Counted from the first letter of the stretch, positions 53,755 through 63,439 are shown. The stretch: DNA of 64,000 nt from Mucilaginibacter psychrotolerans (GCF_004519315.1 NZ_SOZE01000005.1:173190-237189); one strand, 5' to 3'. Translations and numbers: made by a program. The notes: generated by a model not told the origin, from the sequence alone.

Positions 53755-55311
53755 ATGGGATGGAGAGGATTTGTGTTAGCCGTATGTTTTTCAGTCACCT
53801 TGTTCATCAGCCTTAACTCGTTCACCAACAAGCGGTATATAGCCGCCACCAAAGCTACCGGGCCCGAACTGTTTGCACGCTACTGCAACCTTTGCCACAT
53901 GCAACCCGATGTACAGAGTCTCACCAAAGAAATTTGGAAGAACCATGTGCTGCCCATTATGGCCAGCCGCATGGGTATCATCTACCCCAATTACGACCCC
54001 TTGCGCGGCCTTAGCGACGAAGAAAAGGACATCATAGCCAAACACGACATTATCCCCGCAACGCCCATCATCAGCAAAGCCGATTGGGACAAACTGGAAA
54101 ACTATATCGTAAGCAATGCCCCGGACTCTATCCTCTACGATGAAAAACGCCTTACAAGAAACATCCCGCTTACTCAGTTTACCCGCAAAAATATCCAGAT
54201 AGACGAGGAAGGGGCATCACTGATCACCGGGCTAAAATATAACATCGATACCAAAACGCTTTGGATAGGCAATGCGCATAATAAAGTTATCAACTGGCAA
54301 TACCAGGCAGGCATTACCAAAAACTACGATGTTGCCAGCACCGGGGTCGATTTTAACTTTTACCAAAACCACACCTATCTTACCGAAATTGGCAAGCTTT
54401 ACCCTACGGAACTAAGTACAGGCAGTTATGCGCAATTAGTTAGCGATGCCGAAACGCCCCTCCTTACCAACCTGCACCGCCCCGTACATTCCGCAATGGA
54501 AGACCTGAACGGCGACGGCATACCCGAGATTGTGGTGTGTAACTTCGGCAATAAGACGGGTTCGCTATCGCTATTTAAAAAGAATAAAGCCGACGGCACA
54601 TATAAGGAAGATATTTTGTTACCGATGCCCGGCGCCATTATGTGTTATGTTAAGGACATGGACAGCGACGGTAAAAAGGACATCGTGGCCATGTTTTCGC
54701 AGGGCGATGAGAGCGTTTACATCTTTTACCAGCAGGATAATCTTAAATTCAAGCCACAGCGGGTACTGCGTTTCCCGCCCAATTACGGCACTACCGATAT
54801 GGTACTGACCGATTATAACCACGATGGGCTGACAGACATTGTTACGGTGCATGGCGACAATGCCGATTACTCCAATATCCTGAAACCTTACCACGGCATC
54901 AGGTTGAACATCAACAAAGGAAACGATGTGTTTGAAGAGGCGTTCTTTTATCCCATTTACGGCGTTACCAAAGTACTTGCCGAAGATTTCGACAACGATG
55001 GCGACATAGATTTGGCGGCCTCGGCCTTCTTCCCAGATTTTGGCAGGCTGCTCAACGAATCGTTTGTTTACCTGGAAAACACCGACAGCAAAGCCTACCG
55101 CTTTAAATCCTATACGCTGAGCGGTGGCTTGCCCATCAAATCGCTCACCATAGAAAAAGCAGATGTAGATGGCGACGGCGATATAGACATCATCCTGGGT
55201 AACTTTGCGCAAACGCCTGGTGCCGTACCCCCAACATTAGATAAACGCTGGAAGAGCGCACAGTACGGGCTTATCCTGTTAGAAAATCAATTGCTGCAAC
55301 CCAAAATATAA
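53755..55311 (+). CDS. Haem-c / FG-GAP repeat exported protein
   Basis: A 518-aa protein with an N-terminal anchor (VLAVCFSVTLFISLNSF) and a haem-c motif CNLCH (ARYCNLCHMQPD, about residues 43-47) with candidate axial Met in PIMASRMG. After a linker follow FG-GAP repeats (DLNGDGIPEIVVCNFG, DMDSDGKKDIVAMF, DYNHDGLTDIVTVHG, DFDNDGDIDLAASAF, DVDGDGDIDIILGNFA). Start at 53755 is preferred to the longer frame from 53734. Fusion of a mono-haem domain to a Ca-binding propeller beside a haloperoxidase suggests a redox role, but this is inference. Confidence 0.83.
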   Translation: MGWRGFVLAVCFSVTLFISLNSFTNKRYIAATKATGPELFARYCNLCHMQPDVQSLTKEIWKNHVLPIMASRMGIIYPNYDPLRGLSDEEKDIIAKHDIIPATPIISKADWDKLENYIVSNAPDSILYDEKRLTRNIPLTQFTRKNIQIDEEGASLITGLKYNIDTKTLWIGNAHNKVINWQYQAGITKNYDVASTGVDFNFYQNHTYLTEIGKLYPTELSTGSYAQLVSDAETPLLTNLHRPVHSAMEDLNGDGIPEIVVCNFGNKTGSLSLFKKNKADGTYKEDILLPMPGAIMCYVKDMDSDGKKDIVAMFSQGDESVYIFYQQDNLKFKPQRVLRFPPNYGTTDMVLTDYNHDGLTDIVTVHGDNADYSNILKPYHGIRLNINKGNDVFEEAFFYPIYGVTKVLAEDFDNDGDIDLAASAFFPDFGRLLNESFVYLENTDSKAYRFKSYTLSGGLPIKSLTIEKADVDGDGDIDIILGNFAQTPGAVPPTLDKRWKSAQYGLILLENQLLQPKI

Positions 55312-55330
55312 AATGCACCATAAAACGAAA

Positions 55331-55365
55331 CAGGCGTTACGCCCTCAAATTAAGGGTAACGCCTG
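55331..55365. terminator. Bidirectional terminator between FG-GAP gene and GH2
   Basis: CAGGCGTTACGCCCT-caaatta-AGGGTAACGCCTG with a 2-nt bulge, between convergent genes. Confidence 0.75.
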
Positions 55366-55388
55366 CTAAGCATATAAGGATCTTTGTT

Positions 55389-58055
55389 TTATTGTCCGAT
55401 AGCGATAAACCGCTCAGGCCCGTTCCATCCGCTTACGCTTATCAGCGGTTTAGGCGCATCTTTTACCGGCGTGTATTCAACCATCACCTTTTTGGTTTCG
55501 CCCGGCAACACCGTAACGTAGTTATCGCTGTAGAACGCAGGCAACAGCCTTGCCTTGGTTGTTGCATCCACTACAGATAGCCTGTTGAAGAAAGCAAGCG
55601 GGCCTTTAGCGGCATTGGTAAGTGTTACCTCTATTTTACCATTTGATAGATTGGTGGCTGTTACCTGCAGGTTGGCCTTGTCCATCTTTTGTAGGCCGGT
55701 GTAATCGCCTTTTTCGTTAGCTACCCAGTAAATATTTTGGCTCAGCAAGGTTTTATCCTGCGCCAAAAGCTCCAGCACCACAAATGCGCCATCTTCCTTG
55801 GCAGCCGCATCAATATTTGGTTTGATGGATAGGTACCGCTTGGTAGTAGCCGCCGTAACATCGGCAAACACTTGCGTTATCAGGGTTTCTTTGCCGGCCA
55901 TATCGTATATTTTAGCCACCAGCATCAGGTTGGTCAAGGGTTTGAAAGTATTGTTGGCTACCATTACCATGCCATCCGTTGGGTTGTACATAATGTGGAG
56001 CGGTGCGCTGCCGTTGTGCAGGCCGTAGAGGCAGGCATTGGGGTCAAGGTAGTAATCGTACATCTGCCCGCGCATGGCCGTCCATGGGTTTTGCGTTTTC
56101 CAGATGATGGTGCCCGTGTACCAATCCCACATATGCGAACTGAAGCCTTCCATCAGCGCACGGTACTGGTCGTAATTTACCAATTGCGCCTTATTGGCAA
56201 AATCCTCCGCATCCTTTGGTTTGCCGTATTTATTGATGAAGCCATCATAACCGATGTATTTATGGTAATCCCAAACCGGGTCGGTTTTGGTTTTATGGGT
56301 ATTTTCGTCATAAACGGGCGGCACTAGGTTCTCCGCCGGTATAAACCTTTTCAGTGATTCGTAATCGCTCACCCCTACCGAACCTACTTCCGAGTTGAAC
56401 GGGAAAGTACGGTCGTTCCAGAACACTGATAAGGGTTGGATCCCGTAAGGCCCATCGCCATTGCCGCCCGCCACATTACGCGACATGTTTTCTGAGTTGG
56501 AGTATTCTATAAACCAGCGTGTGTTATCCAAAGCGGGCATAATCGTGTCTTTCAATGCTTTCAGGATATCCTCGGGCGGGGTAATTTCGTTGCCACCGCA
56601 CCATATGGCCAAAGATGCATAGTTGCGTATCATCTTCACCTGATCTTTGATAGATGCGAGGTACAGGTCGTGGTCATCAGGATATTTGCGGCGAGTCCAT
56701 TGATCTTCCAGCTTCATCGGGTCTATCCAGCGGCCGTTACAATCGCCGGAGCCCCACATATCCTGGAAAACCAGCATACCATATTTATCGCATGCCTCGT
56801 AAAACTCGGGGCGTTCTATCAATGCGCCGCCCCAAACCCTTATCAGGTTCAGGTTCATATCGCGGTGAAAGCGCACTTCGGCATCGTAGCGGGCATCGCT
56901 AAAGCGTAGCATCTCATCAGAAACTATCCAGTTGCCGCCTTTGATAAAAACACGCTGACCGTTTACATTTATCTGGCGGCTCTCGGTGCGGGCGTTCCAT
57001 TCGGTAGTAAGTTGCCTCACGCCAACCGAAATATCCTGCTGGTCAGACACCTTGTTATCCGCTACAAATTGCAGCCTAAGGTTATACAAATTCTGAGGGC
57101 CATAGCCGTTTGGCCACCATAGCTTAGGATTCGCAAGGCTATAGTCGTCCAACTTTATCTCCTGCGTTGCATTTGCTTTGAGCGTGACTTTCTTCGATAT
57201 CGTTTTACCATCTAATATATACTGCAGCGTGCCGCTCACTGGCGCATTGCCGGCGTTTTCCAGTTCGGTGCTTACTTTAATGATGGCCGGTTGCTGAGCG
57301 CCATCAGGCTGGCGGATGCCGGGGACCAGTGTTACCACGTGCGGGTTGTTTATTTTTACAGCACCGGTAGTCTGTATGGTTACCTTATCCCAAATTCCGG
57401 TGTTGCGGTCGCGGATGGGCTGTATCCAGTCCCAGCCTGCGGTGTATTGTATGCCTACGTTTTTGGCAATGGTACCATCGCCGCCCTGGCCGCCATTGGC
57501 ATTACCCACCACATCAGGCGGGTAAACAATCACCGCCAGCCTGTTGTTGCCTGCCGCTGTAAGCCATTTGGTAATATTAAAACTGCGGCGCATAAACATG
57601 CCGTTATTCAACTGGCTATTTAATTTATGCCCGTTCAGGAACACATCGAAGCTGTAATTTACTCCCCTAAAGTTAAGGTACACCTGGTTGCCTTTTGTCG
57701 CGGCAGCCTGCTTAAAATCTTTCACGAACCAATAGGTATAATAATCGCGCCCGGTTTTGTAGATATCGGGTATCTGCTCGTTGTTCATCCCGTAAAAAGG
57801 GTCGGGCATTTGCTTGTTGGCTACCAGGGTGGTAAGCACGGTACCGGGTACGGTGGCGGGCATCCAGTCATTGATATTATAGTTGATGGAGGATATAGCT
57901 GTTCCCGGGTCTTTTGTATTGGCAATGGGTGCGCAACGCCAGCCGGTGTTCAATTCGTAACTGTTTTGCGCTTTTACAGATTTTGTAGGGGCAACTAAAG
58001 TAATTACCAGCGCAGAGATGAATAGCGCCTTGGCAATGGTAAGGGATTTAATCAT
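55389..58055 (-). CDS. GH2 family beta-mannosidase / exo-glucosaminidase-like
   Basis: An 888-aa exported GH2 enzyme. Signal peptide (LFISALVITLVAPTKSVKA), sugar-binding and immunoglobulin-like domains, catalytic barrel with acid/base Glu in AIWCGGNEITPPEDIL and nucleophile Glu in FNSEVGSVG, then C-terminal Ig-like domains. The pattern is nearest the endo-beta-mannosidase / exo-beta-D-glucosaminidase branch of GH2; given the neighbouring GH92 and GH20, core beta-mannose of N-glycans is the likely target. Promoter block at 58150-58176. Confidence 0.87.
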   Translation of the reverse strand: MIKSLTIAKALFISALVITLVAPTKSVKAQNSYELNTGWRCAPIANTKDPGTAISSINYNINDWMPATVPGTVLTTLVANKQMPDPFYGMNNEQIPDIYKTGRDYYTYWFVKDFKQAAATKGNQVYLNFRGVNYSFDVFLNGHKLNSQLNNGMFMRRSFNITKWLTAAGNNRLAVIVYPPDVVGNANGGQGGDGTIAKNVGIQYTAGWDWIQPIRDRNTGIWDKVTIQTTGAVKINNPHVVTLVPGIRQPDGAQQPAIIKVSTELENAGNAPVSGTLQYILDGKTISKKVTLKANATQEIKLDDYSLANPKLWWPNGYGPQNLYNLRLQFVADNKVSDQQDISVGVRQLTTEWNARTESRQINVNGQRVFIKGGNWIVSDEMLRFSDARYDAEVRFHRDMNLNLIRVWGGALIERPEFYEACDKYGMLVFQDMWGSGDCNGRWIDPMKLEDQWTRRKYPDDHDLYLASIKDQVKMIRNYASLAIWCGGNEITPPEDILKALKDTIMPALDNTRWFIEYSNSENMSRNVAGGNGDGPYGIQPLSVFWNDRTFPFNSEVGSVGVSDYESLKRFIPAENLVPPVYDENTHKTKTDPVWDYHKYIGYDGFINKYGKPKDAEDFANKAQLVNYDQYRALMEGFSSHMWDWYTGTIIWKTQNPWTAMRGQMYDYYLDPNACLYGLHNGSAPLHIMYNPTDGMVMVANNTFKPLTNLMLVAKIYDMAGKETLITQVFADVTAATTKRYLSIKPNIDAAAKEDGAFVVLELLAQDKTLLSQNIYWVANEKGDYTGLQKMDKANLQVTATNLSNGKIEVTLTNAAKGPLAFFNRLSVVDATTKARLLPAFYSDNYVTVLPGETKKVMVEYTPVKDAPKPLISVSGWNGPERFIAIGQ

Positions 58056-58149
58056 GTTTTTTTATGTGATGTGGGGATTTCAAAAGCGTCGCGCTTTTTG
58101 CAGGCTGTTATGCCAAGGATGCAGCAATAAACGCCGTTTGCTTAAATGA

Positions 58150-58180
58150 CAACGAATAGCACCCTATTGCCTACAGGCAA
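58150..58180 (-). promoter_or_regulatory. PUL promoter of GH2 gene
   Basis: Minus strand: CTGTAGGCAA (58176-58167), nine nt, then ATTCGTTG (58157-58150) followed by TC; the element is half of the perfect palindrome TTGCCTGTAGGCAA. Confidence 0.6.
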
Positions 58181-58356
58181 ATTGAAATACTTTTTTAACA
58201 TTTTACAGTACAGAATGCTATTTAATGTAACCGGATGCTAAAAATCAGCGTCTTATATGTAAATTAGCGTTTAAAATGCCGCTTTTTCAATGTCTTAATC
58301 GGAAGAATACAAAAAAGCCTGCAATTTAAACCTGAAGAAAATATTTTCTTAATTTA

Positions 58357-58470
58357 ATGGCAATAACGGTGATGGTTAAAAGCATGATTATAGTTTTACT
58401 ATATTTTTTTTTCATGCTTGTAAGTAATTCCGTTAAAAAGTTGTCCATATTAAAAAGTGCGGGTTACTAA
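58357..58470 (+). CDS. 37-aa hydrophobic ORF before FecR
   Basis: MAITVMVKSMIIVLLYFFFM then a basic tail ending LKSAGY; the stop is 5 nt before the FecR ATG. The close spacing is suggestive, but the sequence is very AT-rich and may be chance. Confidence 0.3.
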   Translation: MAITVMVKSMIIVLLYFFFMLVSNSVKKLSILKSAGY

Positions 58471-58475
58471 TAACG

Positions 58476-59597
58476 ATGGGCAACGATAAATTTATTGAAC
58501 TGGTTTCAAAACAACTTACAGACGATATAAGTCCGGCGGAAAGCGCCGAGCTGAAGCACCTCATCAGTACCTATCCTGCCTATAAAAAGCAATACGACGA
58601 ACTTTCTACCTATTGGGAGCACACCGATACCGAATATACCGACGATGCTACCGCTTTCCAGAAAATACAGGATAAAATAAGTAAGCGAGAAACTGCCGGC
58701 GAAAACAAAGCCGAAGACGAAGACGAGATAGCGCAAATCGTGCCCCTGCCCCTTGTAAAAAAAAACAATAGCATAACGCGTTTTTGGCCAGCAGCAGCTG
58801 CCGCAGTAATTTTATTGGCGGGGGGGGCGTACTTCTTCAAAGAACGCGCTCCGCAGTACAAGACGGACGCATCCACCTTGGGCTGGCAGCAAAAAACCAC
58901 AAACAAGGGCGCAAAATCAATCATCACCCTGTGCGATGGAACCCGCGTTACGCTCAATTCAGAAAGCACGCTCAAATATCCGGCAGCCTTTAACGGCCAA
59001 ACCCGCGAAGTTACGCTAACCGGCGAAGCTTTCTTTGATGTTACCAAGGACCATCAACACCCATTTATCATTCATACCAATAAGATGAACGTAAAGGTTT
59101 TGGGTACCGCATTCGATGTAAAATCGTACCCCAACGATGATGTTAGCGAAACTACCCTAATACGCGGAGCCATAGAAGTTACACTGAAAGACCGCCCGTC
59201 AGACCGTATCATCCTGAAACCAAAGGAAAAACTGATTGTGACGAATGCTGCGGCAACCATTAAGAAATCTCCGGGCAAAGGAGCGGCTAATGATACCACT
59301 CCTGCTGCTCAGTATGTGCTCACCTCGCTTAGCTATATCCGCCAGAATGATAGCACCGTATCCGAAACCTCCTGGATAAACAATCGATTCGCGTTCGATA
59401 ATGACAACTTTGCTACACTCGGCAAAAAAATGGAACGTTGGTATGGCGTCGACATTGTTTTTAACAACGAAGCAGCCAAGGAATACCACTTCAGCGGCGT
59501 TTTTGAGAACGATACCGTTGCCGATGCCCTTAAGGCCCTGCAAAGGATTGAGAAATTCCGCTACAAAATAGAAGGTAGCACCATTTATATCAACTAA
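58476..59597 (+). CDS. FecR-family anti-sigma factor
   Basis: A 373-aa single-span protein: cytosolic N-terminal anti-sigma region (about 1-95), membrane span 103-121 (FWPAAAAAVILLAGGAYFF), periplasmic FecR domain (GTRVTLNSESTLKYPAAFNG, REVTLTGEAFFDVTKDHQHP) and a C-terminal DUF4974/STN-like domain (VDIVFNNEAAKEYHFSGVFE). It relays the signal from an STN-bearing SusC to an ECF sigma factor. The second SusC (63440) has STN and lies 4 kb downstream; the nearest sigma factor is 15 kb upstream. Confidence 0.92.
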   Translation: MGNDKFIELVSKQLTDDISPAESAELKHLISTYPAYKKQYDELSTYWEHTDTEYTDDATAFQKIQDKISKRETAGENKAEDEDEIAQIVPLPLVKKNNSITRFWPAAAAAVILLAGGAYFFKERAPQYKTDASTLGWQQKTTNKGAKSIITLCDGTRVTLNSESTLKYPAAFNGQTREVTLTGEAFFDVTKDHQHPFIIHTNKMNVKVLGTAFDVKSYPNDDVSETTLIRGAIEVTLKDRPSDRIILKPKEKLIVTNAAATIKKSPGKGAANDTTPAAQYVLTSLSYIRQNDSTVSETSWINNRFAFDNDNFATLGKKMERWYGVDIVFNNEAAKEYHFSGVFENDTVADALKALQRIEKFRYKIEGSTIYIN

Positions 59598-59599
59598 AG

Positions 59600-59711
59600 G
59601 GTTGAGTAGTGCGTGGTGAATAGCGAGTGGTTGCTTATCCTTTTAATTACTGCTGCTTGTTTACTGCCGTTTATCAAACTATTCACTACTCACACCTCAC
59701 TACTCACCAAT
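59600..59711. repeat. Degenerate GTGAGTAGTGAATAG-type repeats
   Basis: gttgagtagtgcgtggtgaa at 59601 and, inverted, actattcactactcacacct at 59679; same type as 14262-14292. Confidence 0.65.
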
Positions 59712-60580
59712 TAATAATTCTTAAACGTTTTTTGATAAGTTAACGGGCTTTTTCCGGTTATCTGCTTAAAGTATTTATGAAAACTGGCGAAGTTGTAAAA
59801 GCCGCTTTGGTAGCATATCTCTTTCACGTGCAGTTTGTCTTCTATCAGCAATTTGCAGGCGTGGCCAATTCTTATCTCATTGATAAAGCGCGAATAAGTT
59901 TTTCGGCTCCTGAGCTTAAAGTACTTACAGAACGATTTGGGACTGATATTGGCAATGGCGGCTATTTCCTCTAAACTTATCTTTTTGCGGAAGTTGGCTA
60001 TAGAGTAGTTGTAGATATCGTGTATCCTGTCTTTCTCCGGCTCCTGAAAGTTATGACTGAAACCAAGCGAAGCCAGTTGCACTACATCTTTGCAATCGCC
60101 AATGGCCAGTAACGCTTCCATCAACAGGATAATTTTGCGTGCGCCATCTGCAGAAAGTATTTTTTCCACCAATTCGCCAATGGCTTGCTGGTTTGCCCCG
60201 GTTATTTTTATGCCGCGCTGGGCCAGTTCTATTATGGTACGTATACCGATGTTTTCGGGAAGACTCATGAAAGCTTCGCCCCAAAAATTTTGGTCGAAAT
60301 GCACCACGCTAATATCCGCAGCAGCGGGTTGTTCCTTGTTGAAATACTTATCGTCGAACTTCCAATAATGAGGCAGGTTTGCACCCAGCAACACCACGTC
60401 GCCACTGCTAAAGCTGCTTATATTGTCGCCAACGAACTGCGTACCGTCGCCATTTTTAAAATACACCAACTCCACTTCAGTATGGTAATGCCATCGGCTG
60501 TTCACGTTGGGCATGGTATCCCGGCGGGCGCTGAACGAATGGATGGCGTTCTGAGATAATTTCAGGAGCTGTGGTTTCAT
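59711..60580 (-). CDS. AraC-family transcriptional regulator
   Basis: A 289-aa regulator with N-terminal cupin sensor (RWHYHTEVELVYFKNGDGTQ, DVVLLGANLPHYW) and C-terminal double HTH (ISLEEIAAIANISPKSFCKYFK, LLIEDKLHVKEICYQSGFYN, FHKYFKQITGKSPLTYQKTF). It sits inside the PUL between FecR and GH3 and is a candidate activator of it; the palindromic TTGCCTACAGGCAA is one possible binding site. Confidence 0.9.
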   Translation of the reverse strand: MKPQLLKLSQNAIHSFSARRDTMPNVNSRWHYHTEVELVYFKNGDGTQFVGDNISSFSSGDVVLLGANLPHYWKFDDKYFNKEQPAAADISVVHFDQNFWGEAFMSLPENIGIRTIIELAQRGIKITGANQQAIGELVEKILSADGARKIILLMEALLAIGDCKDVVQLASLGFSHNFQEPEKDRIHDIYNYSIANFRKKISLEEIAAIANISPKSFCKYFKLRSRKTYSRFINEIRIGHACKLLIEDKLHVKEICYQSGFYNFASFHKYFKQITGKSPLTYQKTFKNY

Positions 60581-60919
60581 TTATCTGATGAAGGCTTACA
60601 AAAAGTATGTAAAATAAGTGGCTCTCTAAAGTAAGCTAATTATACTTTAAACCGTGCTGTTTTTTGCATTTTTTTCCAATATCGCTTAATAATATGATAA
60701 AAACGTTAATTTTTTAGCACATGGTTATGCCTTTATTTGTAACGCTTATACATACGCCAAAGTAAAAAAAGCCGTGCAAACAGAACACCCGTCCTGTAAA
60801 ATCGGTACCTTCAGACGGCATAGCAACAACAAGTTTTTTACGGTAAAGATGGATTTGTCCCCTCCGGAAATACTGCTTAATTATTAAATAATTTTTAAAG
60901 GAAATTTACTTAACGCTTC
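60581..60919. other. Divergent control region between araC-type gene and GH3
   Basis: AT-rich, no gene seen. TTTATTTG at about 60732-60739 resembles the -7 box of the SusC promoter, but the TGTAGGCAA block is absent. Confidence 0.5.
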
Positions 60920-63079
60920 ATGAAAATCCTCTTATCTGCATTACTTTCGGTAACCATGGCCCTTAGTTTTGCTGCCGATTGCAATGCGCAGCAGGCCCCT
61001 TATTTAAACAGTAATCTTAAGGACGAAGACCGGGTGAAGGACCTACTGAGCAGGCTCACCTTAACGGAAAAAGCCATGCTGCTGGGTTACCGCAACCAAC
61101 CTGTGGAACGGCTAAACATCCCCGCCTACAACTGGTGGAACGAGGGCCTGCATGGCGTGGCCCGTGCCGGCGAGGCAACGGTTTTTCCGCAGGCGATTGC
61201 TATGGGGGCAACCTTTAACCCTGCGCTGATCAAACAGGTGGGCAACGCTATATCCACCGAAGCGCGGTCTAAATACAACCTGGCTATTGCTAAAAATAAC
61301 CACGGCCAGTATGTGGGGCTTACCTACTGGTCGCCCAATATCAATATCTTCCGCGATCCACGTTGGGGCCGCGGGCAGGAAACCTACGGCGAAGATCCAT
61401 TCCTTACCAGCCAAATAGGCATGGCGTATGTAGATGGTATGCAGGGCAACATACCCGGCCAGTTTAAAATTGCAGCCACCGCCAAGCACTTTGTAGCCCA
61501 CAGTGGCCCCGAAGCCACCCGCGACTACTTCGATGCGCTGGTAAGCGAACAAGATTTGCACAACACCTACCTGTATGCTTTCAATAAATTGGTAAAAGGT
61601 GGCGTATCCAGCGTAATGACGGCCTACAACAGCGTAAACGGTACGCCCAACTCCGTAAATAATACACTACTACAAAGCATCCTGCGCAAAGAATGGGGCT
61701 TTAAAGGCTATATCGTTACCGATTGTGGTGCATTAGATGATGTATATACCACCCACAAATATTTAAAAACCCGCGTAGAAGCCGCTGCAGCGGCCATCAA
61801 AGCCGGCATCAACCTCGATTGCTCCAGCGTACTGCAGACGGATGTGGCCGAAGCCGTAAAACAGAAACTAATAACCGATAAAGATGTGGATGCCGCGTTG
61901 GCTCCCATGCTGCTCACCCAGTTCAAGCTCGGCTTTTATAACGACCCAAAGCAATCGCCGTATTATAGTTTTGGTGCCGATAGCATACACAATGTCGGCC
62001 ATATTAGCCTGGCCAGGTTAGCTGCGCAACAAAGTATGGTATTGCTAGAGAATAAAAATAACCTGCTGCCTTTAAAAAGCAACTTGTACAGCAGCATTAT
62101 GGTGGTTGGCCCCAATGCGGCATCGCTTGATGCGCTGGTGGGTAGCTACCACGGTTTAAATGCCAATATGGTAAACTTTGTTGAAGGCATATCAGGCGCG
62201 GTAGATAAAGGCGTAAGAGTAGAGTATGACCTCGGCGTTGGCGAAAGCGATACTACCCACTTCGGCGGGATATGGGCTGCGGGCAATGCCGATATTACCA
62301 TTGCCGTGCTTGGCCTTTTGCCGGTAAACGAGGGCGAAGCAGGCGATGCCTTCCTTTCACCATCGGGCGGCGATAAAAAAACATTAAGCCTGCCTGCGAG
62401 CCAGATTGCCTTTATGAAAGCCCTGCGTAAGGATGTTAAAAAGCCGATTATTGCGGTGATTACCGCAGGCAGCGATGTAGATATTGCAGCAATAGCCCAG
62501 TATGCCGATGCTGTTGTGTTAGCCTGGTACCCTGGTGAGCAAGGCGGTAATGCTTTGGCAGATATTCTTTTTGGGAAGGTGCCCCCGTCGGGCAGGCTAC
62601 CGCTTACTTTTTATAACACGATCAACGATTTACCCGCTTTCGATAACTACGGCATGGCTGGCCGCACCTACAGGTACCATACCGGCAAGGTGCAATATCC
62701 TTTCGGCTACGGGTTGGGTTATACCACTTTTAGTTACCAGGCCGCCAGTACTATTAAAAAAGAATATAAGCTAAAGGACACCATAACTATAAGCTGCAAC
62801 GTAGCCAATACCGGCAAGGCAGCAGGCATAGAAACCGCGCAGGCCTACGTTGTTTATCCGCAAATCGCTAATCTGCCCTTACAGGAACTTAAGGATTTTA
62901 CGAAGGTAGAAATAAACGCCGGCGACACGAAGTTGGTGCAATTGAAGATACCCGTAGCCGAATTGCAAAAATGGGATGCGGTACAGCATAAGTTTAGATT
63001 GTTTCCGGGGAGCTATGCCATAAATGTGGGCAGCAACTCGGCAGACGAGGCCATCGTACAGCGTTTTATTATCAAATAA
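60920..63079 (+). CDS. GH3 family beta-xylosidase/beta-glucosidase-like
   Basis: A 719-aa exported exo-glycosidase. Signal peptide (LLSALLSVTMALSFAADCNA), GH3 N-terminal barrel (NWWNEGLHGVARAGEATVFP, SPNINIFRDPRWGRGQETYG, KHFVAHSGPEATRDYFDA), nucleophile Asp in YIVTDCGALDDVY, GH3 C-terminal domain (AVLGLLPVNEGEAGD) and fibronectin-III-like end. Motifs resemble the xylan-1,4-beta-xylosidase subgroup, so removal of beta-xylose from plant-type N-glycans is conceivable; the substrate is unproven. Confidence 0.92.
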   Translation: MKILLSALLSVTMALSFAADCNAQQAPYLNSNLKDEDRVKDLLSRLTLTEKAMLLGYRNQPVERLNIPAYNWWNEGLHGVARAGEATVFPQAIAMGATFNPALIKQVGNAISTEARSKYNLAIAKNNHGQYVGLTYWSPNINIFRDPRWGRGQETYGEDPFLTSQIGMAYVDGMQGNIPGQFKIAATAKHFVAHSGPEATRDYFDALVSEQDLHNTYLYAFNKLVKGGVSSVMTAYNSVNGTPNSVNNTLLQSILRKEWGFKGYIVTDCGALDDVYTTHKYLKTRVEAAAAAIKAGINLDCSSVLQTDVAEAVKQKLITDKDVDAALAPMLLTQFKLGFYNDPKQSPYYSFGADSIHNVGHISLARLAAQQSMVLLENKNNLLPLKSNLYSSIMVVGPNAASLDALVGSYHGLNANMVNFVEGISGAVDKGVRVEYDLGVGESDTTHFGGIWAAGNADITIAVLGLLPVNEGEAGDAFLSPSGGDKKTLSLPASQIAFMKALRKDVKKPIIAVITAGSDVDIAAIAQYADAVVLAWYPGEQGGNALADILFGKVPPSGRLPLTFYNTINDLPAFDNYGMAGRTYRYHTGKVQYPFGYGLGYTTFSYQAASTIKKEYKLKDTITISCNVANTGKAAGIETAQAYVVYPQIANLPLQELKDFTKVEINAGDTKLVQLKIPVAELQKWDAVQHKFRLFPGSYAINVGSNSADEAIVQRFIIK

Positions 63080-63225
63080 ACGCTGCACATTCAATGTTTT
63101 TCGCAAAAAAATATGTTAATTTAAACATTAATTTTTTAATAAAGAACACACATGCTGGTGAAGCAATTAAGCTTTGGCTTAGGTGCATTACCGCAGATAT
63201 TATTGTTATAATAAGGACAAAAAAT

Positions 63226-63250
63226 AAGCCGGGGACTCCTCCCCGGCTTT
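63226..63250 (+). terminator. Terminator after GH3
   Basis: AAGCCGGGG-actcct-CCCCGGCTT, 9-bp perfect stem ending in TTT. Confidence 0.75.
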
Positions 63251-63344
63251 CAACTAAATCTCTGATGGAGTAAAGCGCCTAATTAAACCAATTTTTATGA
63301 TCAAAACACATCAGTATATAGCAAGAACAATTTATTTAACAACA

Positions 63345-63358
63345 TTGCCTACAGGCAT
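63345..63358. promoter_or_regulatory. PUL palindrome before second SusC
   Basis: TTGCCTACAGGCAT, nearly identical to the GH2 palindrome (58167-58180). On the minus strand it again shows CTGTAGGCAA-N9-ATAAATTG (63354-63328). Confidence 0.55.
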
Positions 63359-63439
63359 TTAAAAAAAATCGCAATAAAATTCATACCATCTATCTCCTAT
63401 ACAAAAAAACTACTGCAGCTTAATAAGTAGCTATTGATA

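Larger units (their letters stand above)
58056..58475. other. Divergent control region between GH2 and FecR
   Basis: Contains the PUL element at 58150-58180 (perfect palindrome TTGCCTACAGGCAA, 58167-58180) and a 37-codon hydrophobic ORF (58357-58470) directly before FecR. Otherwise AT-rich. Confidence 0.6.
63080..63439. other. Upstream region of the second SusC
   Basis: Holds a 19-codon ORF (63152-63211, MLVKQLSFGLGALPQILLL), a terminator-type hairpin (63226-63250) and the palindrome TGCCTACAGGCA (63346-63357). No longer gene seen. Confidence 0.6.
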
